DNA from: Myxococcales bacterium
GTDB taxonomy: Bacteria; Myxococcota_A; Polyangia; Haliangiales; Haliangiaceae
Length of the DNA stretch: 42,165 nucleotides
NCBI GenBank assembly: GCA_947483555.1
Contig: CANKMW010000086.1
Location: 1 to 42,165 of the forward strand
Direction: 5' to 3'
Shown here: positions 9,332 through 20,177 of the stretch, piece after piece
Position numbering within the stretch: position 1 is the first letter of the stretch
Layout of the letters: every line of letters starts with the position of its first letter
Translations under genes and position numbers: made by a program
Notes under the pieces: generated by a model
Databases searched by the model: none
What the model saw: only the letters and a program-made list of their open reading frames with translations
What the model was told of the DNA's origin: nothing

Positions 9332-9973
9332 ATGGTCAGGACCAACCGCTGGGTGCTCGTGGTCGGGCTCGTGGTCGCGCTCGGGTTCGGGTCGGCGACC
9401 GCGCACGCCGAGCGCGAGTCGATCGTCACGTTCAGCGGCGGCCTGAGCGCGATCGGCCCGCTCGATGCGCCCGATGGCACCGGCGGCCCCGAGCACCTCG
9501 GGCTCCAGCTGCGCGGCACGATGTCGTGGGAGGAGCCGCCGCTGTCGTACCAGGAGCCCAAGGGCTACCGCTTCGCCGGCACGGTGGTTCCCGAGATCTT
9601 CGCCGGCATGGTCAGTACCGGCGACGATCGCAGCGAGCTGGTCGGCGGTGGCCTGCGATTCGAGCTCGCGTTCTCGCAGCGCCGCATGGGTCTGCTCGAG
9701 GTCAGCGCGCGCGGCGGATGCTACGTCGCCGCTCGCGGCGGCCTGTTCACCGATCCGGCTCGCACGCCGTTCGCAGAGGGCGCGTTGGGCGAGTATTTCC
9801 TCGTCGGTGACACCGCGCGCCTTGGCCTCGAGCTCGGCGTCATGGGCATCTATGCCGCGCGCGACGAGGAGGAGTGGGTGATTCGCGGCGCGCTGGCCGG
9901 CCCGCCGTTCGAGCAGGGCCGCGGCACATACCTGAACGTCAACGCTGCGCTCTATCTCGGAATCGTGCTCTGA
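9332..9973 (+). CDS. Exported protein of unknown function, possible small outer-membrane barrel
   Basis: The 213-residue product begins with a clear signal peptide (basic start, hydrophobic 8-20, AHA cleavage site near residue 26). The mature part is rich in Gly and alternating hydrophobic residues, with repeated strand-like segments such as LGLQLRGTMSW, LRFELAF and LGLELGVMGIYAA, and ends in LYLGIVL, which would suit a small beta-barrel. I do not recognise the family. The start ATG at 9332 lies 89 bases from the divergent arfB. The TGA at 9971-9973 is followed by an unusually AT-rich gap. Confidence 0.7.
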   Translation: MVRTNRWVLVVGLVVALGFGSATAHAERESIVTFSGGLSAIGPLDAPDGTGGPEHLGLQLRGTMSWEEPPLSYQEPKGYRFAGTVVPEIFAGMVSTGDDRSELVGGGLRFELAFSQRRMGLLEVSARGGCYVAARGGLFTDPARTPFAEGALGEYFLVGDTARLGLELGVMGIYAARDEEEWVIRGALAGPPFEQGRGTYLNVNAALYLGIVL

Positions 9974-10010
9974 TGTATATGAAATCGCTTCGGTTAGTAT
10001 CTATTGCATT

Positions 10011-10020
10011 CATTCGAATG
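10011..10020. promoter_or_regulatory. Perfect 10-base palindrome in the AT-rich leader of the ArsR-methyltransferase gene
   Basis: CATTCGAATG is its own reverse complement and lies 18 bases before the GTG at 10039, inside a 65-base AT-rich interval that contrasts with the surrounding DNA. Position and symmetry suit an operator for a dimeric winged-helix regulator, possibly the product of the gene itself. No good -35/-10 pair is clear. Confidence 0.4.
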
Positions 10021-10038
10021 TAGGAATATAAGAATCAG

Positions 10039-10995
10039 GTGAACCTGGCTGTCAGCCCTCGCGCCGATCTCTTTCGCCTGCTCGGCGACGAGAGCCGACT
10101 GCGGCTGCTGGCGCTGTGCGCGGAGGAAGAGCTGACGGTGGGCGAGCTCGCGGCGCTGCTCGCCGAGAGTCAGCCGCAGGTCACCAAGAAGTCGCAACCG
10201 CTGCGCGAGGCGGGCCTGCTGTCCTCTCGACGCGATGGTACGCGGACGCTGTTGCGCGCCCAGCTCATCCGCGACGCGGTGGTCGATGCCGCGCTCAGCG
10301 AGGGCCGCGCGCTGTGCACCCGCGACGGCAGTCTGGCGCGGATCGCGTCCATCGTTGCCCAGCGCGAGGAGGCCTCGCGCCGCTACTTCGACGAGCGCGC
10401 GACCCACGCCGACGGCGAGTCGATGGCCGCGGCGGGCGGCGAGCTGCTGGCATGGTTGCCGGTGTTCGCGCCGCTGTTGCCCGGACGCGCCCTGGCGATC
10501 GACGTCGGCACCGGCGACGGCGCGCTGTTGCCGCTGCTGTCGCCGCTCTACGACCGCGTGGTCGCGATCGATCGCAGTCCGGGCAGCCTGGCGCGCTGCG
10601 CGGCGCGGGTCGCCGCCTGGGGTCTGCCCAACCTGCGCCTGCGCGAGGGCGGGGTTGAGGACGCCGGCGTGGCCGAGGACATCGGCCAGCGTGGCGGCGC
10701 CGACCTCGTGCTCATGGCGCGCGTGCTGCGTCACGCCGCCCGGCCGCAGGACGCCATCGCCGCCGCCGCGCGCCTGCTGCGGCCGGGCGGCCACCTGATC
10801 GTCGTCGACCACCTGCCGCACGACGACGAGAGCGTGCGCGAGCAGGGCGTGGTCTGGCTCGGCTTCGAGCCGGCCAAGCTGGGGGCCTGGATCGAGGCCC
10901 ACCTCGAGCCGATCGCGCTGGCGTCGCTGCCCGGCGCCGCACGCCCGGCGCTGCAGATCGCCGTGGGCAAGAAGCCCGCCCGCCACCTTCATTAG
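10039..10995 (+). CDS. ArsR-family regulator fused to a SAM-dependent methyltransferase domain
   Basis: The 318-residue protein joins an ArsR-type winged helix (about 8-75, with DESRLRLLALCAEEELTVGELAALL written here only in part: ELTVGELAALLAESQPQV at 31-48) to a class I methyltransferase domain with motif AIDVGTGDGALL at 153-164 and LRPGGHLIVVD later. It is followed after 63 bases by ahcY. In other proteobacteria, ArsR-type SahR regulators control ahcY and methionine-cycle genes in response to S-adenosylhomocysteine. By analogy the methyltransferase fold here may bind SAM or SAH as an effector, but this is inference. Start GTG at 10039 follows an AT-rich leader with a 10-base palindrome. 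Confidence 0.85.
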   Translation: MNLAVSPRADLFRLLGDESRLRLLALCAEEELTVGELAALLAESQPQVTKKSQPLREAGLLSSRRDGTRTLLRAQLIRDAVVDAALSEGRALCTRDGSLARIASIVAQREEASRRYFDERATHADGESMAAAGGELLAWLPVFAPLLPGRALAIDVGTGDGALLPLLSPLYDRVVAIDRSPGSLARCAARVAAWGLPNLRLREGGVEDAGVAEDIGQRGGADLVLMARVLRHAARPQDAIAAAARLLRPGGHLIVVDHLPHDDESVREQGVVWLGFEPAKLGAWIEAHLEPIALASLPGAARPALQIAVGKKPARHLH

Positions 10996-11058
10996 TTCAC
11001 CGTCCCCCCAACCACCGACGACGTCAACGCCGACACCTTCGACCACCTGGAGCCAATC

Positions 11059-12516
11059 ATGGACACGCGCAACGAGTTCCCCGCCTTCAAGATCAAGGAC
11101 CTCACCCTGGCCGAGCTCGGCCGCAAGAAGATCCGCATGGCCGAGAAGGAGATGCCGGGTCTGATGTCGCTGCGCGACGAGTGGAAGGGGCAGGCGCCGC
11201 TCAAGGGCGCGCGCATCGCCGGCTGCTTGCACATGACGATCGAGACCGCGGTGCTGATGGAGACCCTGGTCTCGCTCGGCGCCGAGGTCACCTGGACCTC
11301 GTGCAACATCTACTCGACCCAGGACGAAGCTGCCGCCGCGATGGCCAAGGCCGGCATCCCGGTGTTCGCCTGGAAGGGCGAGAACCTCGACGAGTACTGG
11401 CAGAACATCGAGCTCCAGCTCAACGCCTTCAAGGGCGGTCATGGCCCCAACCTCATCCTCGACGATGGTGGTGACCTGACGTTGCTGGTCCACAAGGGCG
11501 TCGAGGCTGAGCACAAGGGCGCCGCGCCCAACCCGGCCACCGCGACCAACGAGGAGATGCGCGTCATCTTCTCGGTGCTGACCGAGAGCCTGAAGCGCGA
11601 CGCCAAGCGCTTCACCGCCATGGCGTCCGAGATCAAGGGTGTCTCCGAGGAGACCACCACCGGCGTCCACCGCCTCTACGAGATGGCGAGGACCGGCGGG
11701 TTGCTGTTCCCGTGCATCAACGTCAACGACTCGGTCACCAAGTCGAAGTTCGACAACCTCTACGGCTGCCGCGAGTCGCTGTTCGACGGCATCAAGCGCG
11801 CCACCGACATCATGGTCGCCGGCAAGGTCGTGGTCGTCGCTGGCTACGGCGACGTCGGCAAGGGTTGCGCCCACGCCGCCCGCGGCCTCGGCGCCCGCGT
11901 GCTGATCACCGAGATCGATCCGATCTGCGCCCTGCAGGCGGCGATGGAGGGCTACCAGATCGTGACCATGGAGGAGGCGGCGCCGATCGCCGACATCTTC
12001 GTGACCGCCACCGGTTGTATGGACGTCATCCGCAGCGAGCACTTCCTGGTGATGAAGGACGAGGCGATCCTCTCCAACATCGGGCACTTCGACAGCGAGA
12101 TCCAGGTCGCGTGGCTCGAGGGCAACAAGGAGCTGAAGGAAGAGAACATCAAGCCGCAGGTCGATCAGTTCATCTTCCCGAGCGGCAAGCGCATCACGCT
12201 CCTGGCCCGCGGCCGCCTGGTCAACCTCGGCTGCGGCACTGGCCACCCGTCGTTCGTGATGTCGAACTCGTTCACCAACCAGACGATGGCCCAGCTGGCG
12301 CTGTGGGCCAACGCGACCAACGGCAAGGACGAGATGACCGGCATGAGCTTCGCCGCTGGCCAGGTCTACGTGCTGCCCAAGAAGCTCGACGAGAAGGTCG
12401 CCCGCCTTCACCTCGCGAAGGTCGGCGTCAAGCTGACCACGCTCTCGAAGGAGCAGTCCGACTACCTCGGCGTGCCGGTCGATGGCCCGTTCAAGCCCGA
12501 TCACTACCGGTACTGA
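11059..12516 (+). CDS. ahcY: Adenosylhomocysteinase (SAH hydrolase)
   Basis: Splits S-adenosylhomocysteine into adenosine and homocysteine, removing the product that inhibits methyltransferases. The 485-residue protein has the family length for the long bacterial form. Visible signatures are TSCNIYSTQDE (about 76-86), the NAD-binding VAGYGDVGKGCA (near 258), NIGHFD, and the C-terminal KPDHYRY that closes almost all family members. ATG at 11059 is preceded by GGAG at eight bases. It lies downstream of the ArsR-methyltransferase gene in the same direction, probably cotranscribed, and ends shortly before a strong hairpin. Confidence 0.98.
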   Translation: MDTRNEFPAFKIKDLTLAELGRKKIRMAEKEMPGLMSLRDEWKGQAPLKGARIAGCLHMTIETAVLMETLVSLGAEVTWTSCNIYSTQDEAAAAMAKAGIPVFAWKGENLDEYWQNIELQLNAFKGGHGPNLILDDGGDLTLLVHKGVEAEHKGAAPNPATATNEEMRVIFSVLTESLKRDAKRFTAMASEIKGVSEETTTGVHRLYEMARTGGLLFPCINVNDSVTKSKFDNLYGCRESLFDGIKRATDIMVAGKVVVVAGYGDVGKGCAHAARGLGARVLITEIDPICALQAAMEGYQIVTMEEAAPIADIFVTATGCMDVIRSEHFLVMKDEAILSNIGHFDSEIQVAWLEGNKELKEENIKPQVDQFIFPSGKRITLLARGRLVNLGCGTGHPSFVMSNSFTNQTMAQLALWANATNGKDEMTGMSFAAGQVYVLPKKLDEKVARLHLAKVGVKLTTLSKEQSDYLGVPVDGPFKPDHYRY

Positions 12517-12540
12517 CCGCGAGTCACCGCCAGGCTCCAG

Positions 12541-12576
12541 GCAACCCGCGAACCCCCAGCGAGGTCGCGGGGTTGC
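12541..12576 (+). terminator. Strong hairpin after ahcY, likely terminator
   Basis: The arms GCAACC-CGCGA and TCGCGGGGTTGC pair over about 11 bases with one bulged base and a short loop. It begins 25 bases after the ahcY stop. A T-tract is lacking (only TT follows), as is common in GC-rich genomes. Confidence 0.55.
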
Positions 12577-12642
12577 TTCCGCCTGCCGCACCGTCCCAAC
12601 GTTGACTTGTCTCCACCTGCCCCGTAGCATTTCGGTGGACCA

Positions 12643-14315
<1,673 letters not shown>

Positions 14316-14319
<4 letters not shown>

Positions 14320-15980
14320 GCGTCGCGCGCTGGGTGGTGGTCGCGGCGGTCTTGCCCGCGGCCGCGGCTGCGCAGCCCTCGCGCCCCGCCGACAACGGCT
14401 TCATCGGCGCTCGCCGGCTGACGCTCGAGATCGACGATTGTCCACCGCCGCCGGACCTGCCACCGAAGCGGCTCGGGGCGATGGTGAACGAGCGCTACCA
14501 GCGGGGATCCGTGCTCCACGTGCAGGGCGACTACCGCGGCGCGGTCGCCGAGCTGGTGGCCGGGTATTGCCTGGTGCCGGAGCTGTCCGGCGGTCTGCTC
14601 AAGGACATCGGGCAGTCGTACGAGCGCCTGGTCGAGTACGAGATGGCGGTGGCGTATTTCGAGCGCTTCGTGGTCCTGCTCGGCGGGCGCTCGGCGGACG
14701 ATGCCCGCGCTGCCGAGGAACGCCTCGCGATCTCGGCGCGCATCCAGGTGCTGCGCCAGCTCAAGTCGACCGTCACCGTGGCCACCGAGCCGATCGGGGC
14801 GGTCATCGTGATCGCCAGCGACGCCGGTCCGGTCGCCACCGAGCGTGACGGCGAGCGGCTGCTGGTCGGGGCTGGTGAGTACACGCTGATCGTCGAGAAG
14901 GCCGGCTACGAGGCCATCCGCCAGCCGCTGATCGTCGGCATCGGCCAGCCGTACAGCTACTCGTTCCGGCTGCAGCCGCGGCGCGGGACGCTGCGCGTCC
15001 AGACCGTACCGGCCGACGCCCGCATCTACATCGACGACAAGTTCGAGGGACTCGGCACCTACCGCGAGCAGATCGAGATCGGCCCGCACGAGGTGCGGAT
15101 CGAGGCCCGCGGCTTCGACAACGCCACCGACAAGGTCGAGATCCTCGCTGGCGAGACCCAGCAGCTCGGCATCGCGCTGACGCGGCCACCGTCGTCGGGC
15201 AAGACCCAGCTGATCGTCGCAGCGTCGGTGGCCGGGACGGTGGTCGGCGCCGCCGCGGTCGGCGGCTCGACCGACGACGCCGCGCTCGGCACCCTCGGTG
15301 CGCTGGCCGGGCTGGCCATCGGCGGCGCCGGCACCCACTTCCTCTATGACGACATCGACCTCGGCTCGAGCTCGTACATCATCAGCGCCGGCCTGATCGG
15401 CGCCGTGCAGGGCACCAGTCTCGGGCTCCTGACCCTCGACGATCCCGACGCCGGCTGGGTCGGCGGGTTGGTCGGCACCAGCGCGGCGGTCGGGTTCGGC
15501 GTCGCCACCGCGACCCGCTTCAAGTTCTCCGCCGGTGATGCGGCGCTGCTCAACTCCGGCGCCTCGTGGGGGCTGGTCTCGGGGCTGTGGTTCACCCAGG
15601 TGTTCCACGCCAACAGCCGCGTCGGCGCCGCCATGGTGCTGGGCGGCACCAACCTGGGCGTGGTCGGCGGCGTCCTGCTGGGTCGGTCGCTCGAATACAG
15701 CCGCAAGCACGTGGCGTTGATCGACCTCGCCGGCCTGGCCGGCATCGCGACCGGACTCGCGGTGCACAGCGGTTACGTCGGCAATGCCGAGGACGCGATG
15801 GTCGCCCGCAACGAGCAACAGGCCCACTTCGCGCTCACCGGCATGGCGCTCGGGCTGGCCGCCGGTGCGTTCTTCACCCGCAACCTCGACGCGCCCCGCC
15901 TGCCGCGGCTGCAACCTCAGCTGACCCCGACCGGCAATGGCGCCAAGGGGTGGGTGCTGTCGGTCGGCGGCGCGCTATAA
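14316..15980 (+). CDS. Exported TPR-PEGA protein with a hydrophobic Gly/Ala-rich C-terminal half
   Basis: The 554-residue product has a signal peptide (cleavage near AAAAAQP, about residue 20), then a TPR-like helical region (about 50-135, with QGDYRGAVAEL and YEMAVAYFERF), then two PEGA-type beta domains (about 144-217 and 222-290, with VTVATEPIGAVIVI and LRVQTVPADARIYID). The second half (about 300-530) has roughly eight hydrophobic Gly/Ala-rich segments that could be membrane helices. TPR plus PEGA architecture is common in myxobacterial envelope proteins. GTG start overlaps the kinase stop, so it may be a partner or substrate of the kinase. The function is unknown. Confidence 0.85.
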
Positions 15981-15988
15981 GGAACGCG

Positions 15989-17995
15989 ATGGCCACGCTG
16001 GAGTCCGTCTGTCCGCTCGACTGTCCCGACCTGTGCAGCCTGGTCGTCGAGGTCGAGGACGGCAAGGTCAAGCGCGTCGACGGCGGCACCCGCACGCCGA
16101 TCACGGACGGCTTCATCTGCGGCAAGGTGCGCAACATCGCGGACCACCTCTACGGCGACGATCGCGTGCGGCACCCCATGATCCGGGTCGGCGCCAAGGA
16201 CGGCACGATCGAGGGCCGCTTTCGGCGCGCGACGTGGGACGAAGCCCTCGATCTGATCGGGGCCCGCCTGAGCGAGGTGCGGGAGCGTGCCGGCGGCGAG
16301 GCGATCTTGCCGTTTCACTACGGCGGCTCCAACGGCTGGCTCACCGAGGGTGCGCTGGCCACCCGGCTGTTCCGGCGCCTGGGCGCCAGCCGTTGCCTGC
16401 GGACCTTGTGCGCGGTGCCCTCCGGCGCGGCGTCGCGCGGGCTGTACGGCGCCGTCCCCGGCGTCGCGCTCGAGGACTACGCCGACAGCAACCTGATCGT
16501 CCTGTGGGGCCAGAACCCATCGGCGACCGGCATCCATCTGGTCCCGATCATCGAGCGCGCGCTCGACGCCGGCGCCCGCCTGGTGGTGGTCGATCCCCGG
16601 CGGACGCCGCTGGCGCGGCGAGCGCACCTCCACCTGGCCGTCCGTCCCGGGACCGACCTGCCGGTGGCCCTGGCGGTCATCCGCGAGCTGTTCGCGAGCG
16701 GCCGCGCCGACCAGGCGTTCCTGGCCGCGCACAGCAACGGCGCCGACGAGCTGCGCCGCCGGGCCGAGCCGTGGACGATCGGGCGGGCGGCGGCCGAGGC
16801 CGGGATCAGCGATCTGGATCTCGGTCGCTTCGTCGACCTGTACGCCGCGGCGTCGCCGGCCGTGATCCGCGCCGGCTGGGGCCTGGAGCGCAACCGCAAT
16901 GGGGGCTCGGCCGTGGCCGCGGTGCTCGCCTTGCCGACGGTGGCCGGCAAGTTCGGGGTCCGCGGCGGCGGCTTCACGATGTCGAACGGCGAGGCGCGCT
17001 GGGGTGTCGGGCCGGAGCCAGCGATCGCGGCGATCCAACCGGCGACGCGGGCGGTCAACATGGTGGAGCTGGGCTCGATCCTCACCGACGGTACGCCGAA
17101 GGTGGAGGTGCTGTTCGTCTACAACTGCAACCCGACGCAGACCGTGCCCGATCAGAATCGCGTGCTGCGTGGGCTGGCGCGCCACGACCTGTTCACGGTG
17201 GTGCACGAGCAGGTCTTCACCGACACCTGTCGCTGGGCCGACGTGGTGCTGCCGGCGACCGCGTTCCTCGAGCACCGCGACATCCGCCGCGGCTACGGCG
17301 CGATGCGGCTCTACGATGCGCCGGCGGTGGCGACGCCGCCCGGCGAGGCGCGCAGCAACAACCAGCTCTTCGGTGCGCTGCTCGAGCGCCTCGGGTTGTG
17401 GCGCGACGGCGATCCGATGACCGACGACGAGCTGGCGCGCGCGATCTTCGCCGGTGACGCGGGCGCGGCGGTGCGCGATCAGCTCGAGCGCAAGGGTGTG
17501 GCGTCGCCGCCGGTGGAGCGACCGCGGTTGTTCGTCGACCTGATGCCGGCGACCTCCGACGGCAAGGTCGATCTGATCCCGGCCGCGCTCGACGCCGAGG
17601 CGCGGCACGGCCTCTACCACTACGCCGCCGATCCGGGCGGCGAGCAGCATCCGCTGGCGCTCATCTCGCCAGCGATCGCGCAGCAGATCAGCTCGACGTT
17701 CGGTCAGTTGCGCAAGGGTGAGGCGGCGGCCGAGCTGGCGCCCGACGATGCGCAGGCGCGGGGGGTCGCTGACGGCGATCCGATCCGGATCTGGAACCAG
17801 CTCGGCGAGGTGGTGTGCCGGGCCAAGGTGTCGCCCCACGTGCGGTCGGGCGTGGTGGTGCTCGCCAAGGGGCTGTGGCGTTTCCACACCCGCAACGGCC
17901 AGTCCTCCAACGCGCTCATCCCGCCGACCACCACCGACTTCGCCGGCGGCGCCTGCTACAACGACGCCCGGGTGCAGGTCGAGCGGCTGGGCTAG
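15989..17995 (+). CDS. Molybdopterin-dependent oxidoreductase, catalytic subunit, lone gene
   Basis: A 668-residue member of the DMSO reductase superfamily. C8, C12, C16 and C44 have the spacing of the N-terminal [4Fe-4S] cluster. The molybdopterin-binding and C-terminal dinucleotide-binding domains are recognisable (LWGQNPSATG, VVDPRRTPLAR, VFVYNCNPTQ-like segment, and the C-terminal DGDPIRIWNQLGEVVCRAKV barrel). No Tat signal is present, so it is cytoplasmic. The Mo ligand is not certain; C141 in RTLCAVPSGA is a candidate. The true start is ATG at 15989, preceded by AAGGA. Longer upstream readings overlap the TPR-PEGA gene. No iron-sulfur or membrane partner subunit is nearby, and the substrate is unknown. 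Confidence 0.92.
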   Translation: MATLESVCPLDCPDLCSLVVEVEDGKVKRVDGGTRTPITDGFICGKVRNIADHLYGDDRVRHPMIRVGAKDGTIEGRFRRATWDEALDLIGARLSEVRERAGGEAILPFHYGGSNGWLTEGALATRLFRRLGASRCLRTLCAVPSGAASRGLYGAVPGVALEDYADSNLIVLWGQNPSATGIHLVPIIERALDAGARLVVVDPRRTPLARRAHLHLAVRPGTDLPVALAVIRELFASGRADQAFLAAHSNGADELRRRAEPWTIGRAAAEAGISDLDLGRFVDLYAAASPAVIRAGWGLERNRNGGSAVAAVLALPTVAGKFGVRGGGFTMSNGEARWGVGPEPAIAAIQPATRAVNMVELGSILTDGTPKVEVLFVYNCNPTQTVPDQNRVLRGLARHDLFTVVHEQVFTDTCRWADVVLPATAFLEHRDIRRGYGAMRLYDAPAVATPPGEARSNNQLFGALLERLGLWRDGDPMTDDELARAIFAGDAGAAVRDQLERKGVASPPVERPRLFVDLMPATSDGKVDLIPAALDAEARHGLYHYAADPGGEQHPLALISPAIAQQISSTFGQLRKGEAAAELAPDDAQARGVADGDPIRIWNQLGEVVCRAKVSPHVRSGVVVLAKGLWRFHTRNGQSSNALIPPTTTDFAGGACYNDARVQVERLG

Positions 17996-18094
17996 CCCAC
18001 GCCTGGCCCGCGGTTTTCTGAGGCGCGGCGGCGCCAAGCCGGCACGCCCACGGTGGTCCGCTGGTGGCGCGATCCTTGCTGTTCGCGACGCCAC

Positions 18095-18952
18095 ATGCGG
18101 AGCTTCGCACTCATCGTGGCGGTCGCGGCCTGCGGCGGCGGCGGCGGCGATGCCGCGCCCGACGCCGCCGTGAACCCCGACCCTGACTTCGACGATAGTG
18201 CGGCGTGGATCGAGGTGTCGCTACGCACGTACTCCGACGGCAGCGGCGGCGACACGTACATCGACGGCAACCTCATCACCGACGCGCCCCTGTGGCCCTA
18301 CGACGTCGAGCCCGTCGACGGCGCGTGCCGGTTATCCACCCGTCGCCCGATGACCTGCGATCCGCCATGCGAGGTCGATCAGGCGTGCGTGGGCGCCGCG
18401 TGTGCCACGCGACCGCAGGTGCGCTCGGCAGGTCTGATCAACGTCGCCGGTGGCGGCGCGATCCGCACGATCCCGTTCGCGGCCGCCGGCTATCAGCTCT
18501 ACGAGCGCGGCCTGCCATTCGCGCCCGGCAACGAGATCACGACGTCGGCGCCGGGGGCCGAGGTCGCCGCCTTCTCGATGACCGCGGTCACCCCGTCGTC
18601 ACTCGAGCTGATCGGCGTCGCCGAGCTCCGGCTTCGCCCCGCGACGCCGCTGGTGCTGCGCTGGCGCCCGGCGGATCCCGGCTCGCGGGTGCGCATCACG
18701 CTGGGGGCCGATCTGGGCCACGCGCAATACCGCTCGGTCGTCATCGAGTGCGACGCACCCGACGAGCACGGCGCCGTCGCCGTACCGCAGGACATGGTCG
18801 ACCGCCTCGCCGATCCGGCCAGCTGGGGCTGCGGCGACTGCTTCCCGCACGAGCTGCGCCGCTACCGCCGTGGCCGCACCACCGCCGCCGCGCTGCCGCT
18901 CTCGCTGTGGGTCAGCCAGCGGGCGAGCCTGTACCTCGTCCCCGAGCGCTGA
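18095..18952 (+). CDS. Putative lipoprotein with Cys-rich motif, unknown function
   Basis: The ATG at 18095 gives a short signal peptide ending in a lipobox (AVAAC, Cys at residue 13), followed by a Gly/Asp/Pro linker, the usual form of lipoproteins in this window. The mature part includes a compact cysteine motif, CDPPCEVDQACVGAAC, of the EGF-like type frequent in myxobacterial surface proteins, and a second pair CGDC near the end. The remainder looks beta-rich. A longer reading from 18053 would put charged residues before the signal and is rejected. The stop abuts the stop of the small convergent gene at 18953. Confidence 0.75.
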   Translation: MRSFALIVAVAACGGGGGDAAPDAAVNPDPDFDDSAAWIEVSLRTYSDGSGGDTYIDGNLITDAPLWPYDVEPVDGACRLSTRRPMTCDPPCEVDQACVGAACATRPQVRSAGLINVAGGGAIRTIPFAAAGYQLYERGLPFAPGNEITTSAPGAEVAAFSMTAVTPSSLELIGVAELRLRPATPLVLRWRPADPGSRVRITLGADLGHAQYRSVVIECDAPDEHGAVAVPQDMVDRLADPASWGCGDCFPHELRRYRRGRTTAAALPLSLWVSQRASLYLVPER

Positions 18953-19144
18953 TCACCCCGCGCTCGTCGCCGCCAACTCGAGACAGAGCTCCGTCAGCTC
19001 CGCCCACTCGTCGAGCCTCGCCTCGACAGCTTCGGGCGACATGTCCACGGTCTGCGGTGGCCGCAAGCCGAGCGGGCTCAGCGCCGACGCCGCCGCGAGG
19101 CGCGCCTCGATCGCCGACGGGCCCATGTCGATGGCGCGCGTCAT
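18953..19144 (-). CDS. 63-residue protein with two tandem DM(G/S)P(S/E)A(I/V)EARL repeats
   Basis: A very short protein whose ATG at 19144 overlaps the stop of the nucleotidyltransferase gene (ATGA), so it is almost certainly translated with it. It has an internal duplication: DMGPSAIEARLAAASAL (about 6-22) and DMSPEAVEARLDEWAEL (about 34-50), with ten identical positions of 17, joined by a Pro-containing linker. Each repeat would form an amphipathic helix. I do not recognise a named family. The arrangement suggests a partner or antitoxin-like subunit, but it lacks the RxxxxH motif of HEPN toxins. Confidence 0.7.
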   Translation of the reverse strand: MTRAIDMGPSAIEARLAAASALSPLGLRPPQTVDMSPEAVEARLDEWAELTELCLELAATSAG

Positions 19145-19602
19145 GCGGACGTCTCCAGCCGCGCCAGGTCGGCCAGATCCTGGGGACGTCCCGCCGCCAG
19201 CTTCATCGTGATCAACCCCTGCCGCGAGACGACCCAGACCGGACCGCGGGTCGTGTCGACCCGTTCGCGGGCATTCCACACCGGCGCGAGGGCGCCCGAG
19301 CCGTCGAGGATGTCGAGCGTCAAGATCTGGGCACCGACCAGTCGACTGACCCGATGAACGGTGATCCCCGAGGCCGAGAACGTCATTGGAAGCGCCTCGA
19401 GGGTGAAGCCGTGGACGCGAGCGACCGCCTTCAACGCCACGATCTGATCGGGTGCCGTGATGAGATCGATATCCTTCGTCGCACGGGGATGACCGTGGAT
19501 CGCGAGCGCGAGCGCACCACAGACGGCGTATGGGATCCCCGCCTGGTCGAGGCTCGTGGTGAGCGCGTCCAGTACGGTCCGGAGATCCAGGGTGCTCGAC
19601 AC
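19141..19602 (-). CDS. Nucleotidyltransferase-fold protein (AbiEii/MNT-like)
   Basis: The 153-residue protein has the hallmark CGALALAIHGHPRATKDIDL (28-47) of minimal and AbiEii-type nucleotidyltransferases, with metal-binding Asp 44 and Asp 46, and a later GLITMKLAAGRPQDLADLARL-type segment, quoted here as KLAAGRPQDLADLARL, conserved in the same group. GTG at 19602 is preferred because upstream residues are Arg/Pro-rich and unlike the family. Members act as toxins or antitoxins transferring nucleotides to RNA or partner proteins, or are uncharacterised. A tiny two-repeat protein is coupled downstream. No HEPN partner is present. Confidence 0.8.
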   Translation of the reverse strand: MSSTLDLRTVLDALTTSLDQAGIPYAVCGALALAIHGHPRATKDIDLITAPDQIVALKAVARVHGFTLEALPMTFSASGITVHRVSRLVGAQILTLDILDGSGALAPVWNARERVDTTRGPVWVVSRQGLITMKLAAGRPQDLADLARLETSA

Positions 19603-19681
19603 GGTCCGAGCGTATCTGGCCCGGGGCACCGGAGCCAGCCACTGCGGGGACGAGCGCGAGCGCCATACCCGCAGTGGACCC

Positions 19682-20167
19682 TCAACTCGCCAGCAACTCG
19701 TCACGCAGGCGGGTGAGGATGTGGCCGAGCAGGTTCTGGCCCCGCCACTGCGACGGGTCCTGGGCGCGCGGATTGGTGGCAGCGAGGCCGATGCCCCAGA
19801 TCCGATCGAAGGGGCTGGCCTCCACCAGCGTGGTGCCCACCGTCGCGAGCAGCAACGCGCGCAGCTCGGCGTCCTGCGTGAACTTGGCCCGGCTGCCCGC
19901 CAGGACGATCGCCTCGCGCTCGCGGCGCCAGACCTGGTCGTCGAAGTTCGTGACCTTGCGGCCGAGCGCCTTGTGCTGGCGCGGGTGATCGGCGGCCAGG
20001 ATCTGCGCGGCGACCACGGCGTCGCCGAACCGGCGCGCCTTGCCGTGCATCATGTACTGCTCGGCGCAGTTGAACGTGTGGCCGTCGGCCTCGAAGCGGC
20101 AGCGATACCACTGCGAGAACGGCGACGCCTCGGTGAAGAAGAAGGTGAAGGCCTGCGGCGTGGTCAT
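19682..20167 (-). CDS. NADAR-family protein (YbiA-like N-glycosidase)
   Basis: The 161-residue protein matches the NADAR/YbiA family, which hydrolyses N-glycosidic bonds, either of early riboflavin intermediates or of ADP-ribosylated guanine. Family features are ASPFSQWYRCRFEADG, the FNCAEQYMMHGKARRFGD block, GRKVTNFDDQVW and WGIGLAATNPRAQDPSQW. The start is taken as ATG at 20167. An ATG four codons earlier (20179) overlaps a likely -10 box and would not be in the transcript. No toxin DarT or ADP-ribosylation gene is adjacent, so the substrate cannot be chosen from context. Confidence 0.9.
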   Translation of the reverse strand: MTTPQAFTFFFTEASPFSQWYRCRFEADGHTFNCAEQYMMHGKARRFGDAVVAAQILAADHPRQHKALGRKVTNFDDQVWRREREAIVLAGSRAKFTQDAELRALLLATVGTTLVEASPFDRIWGIGLAATNPRAQDPSQWRGQNLLGHILTRLRDELLAS

Positions 20168-20177
20168 GATAGTGTCC

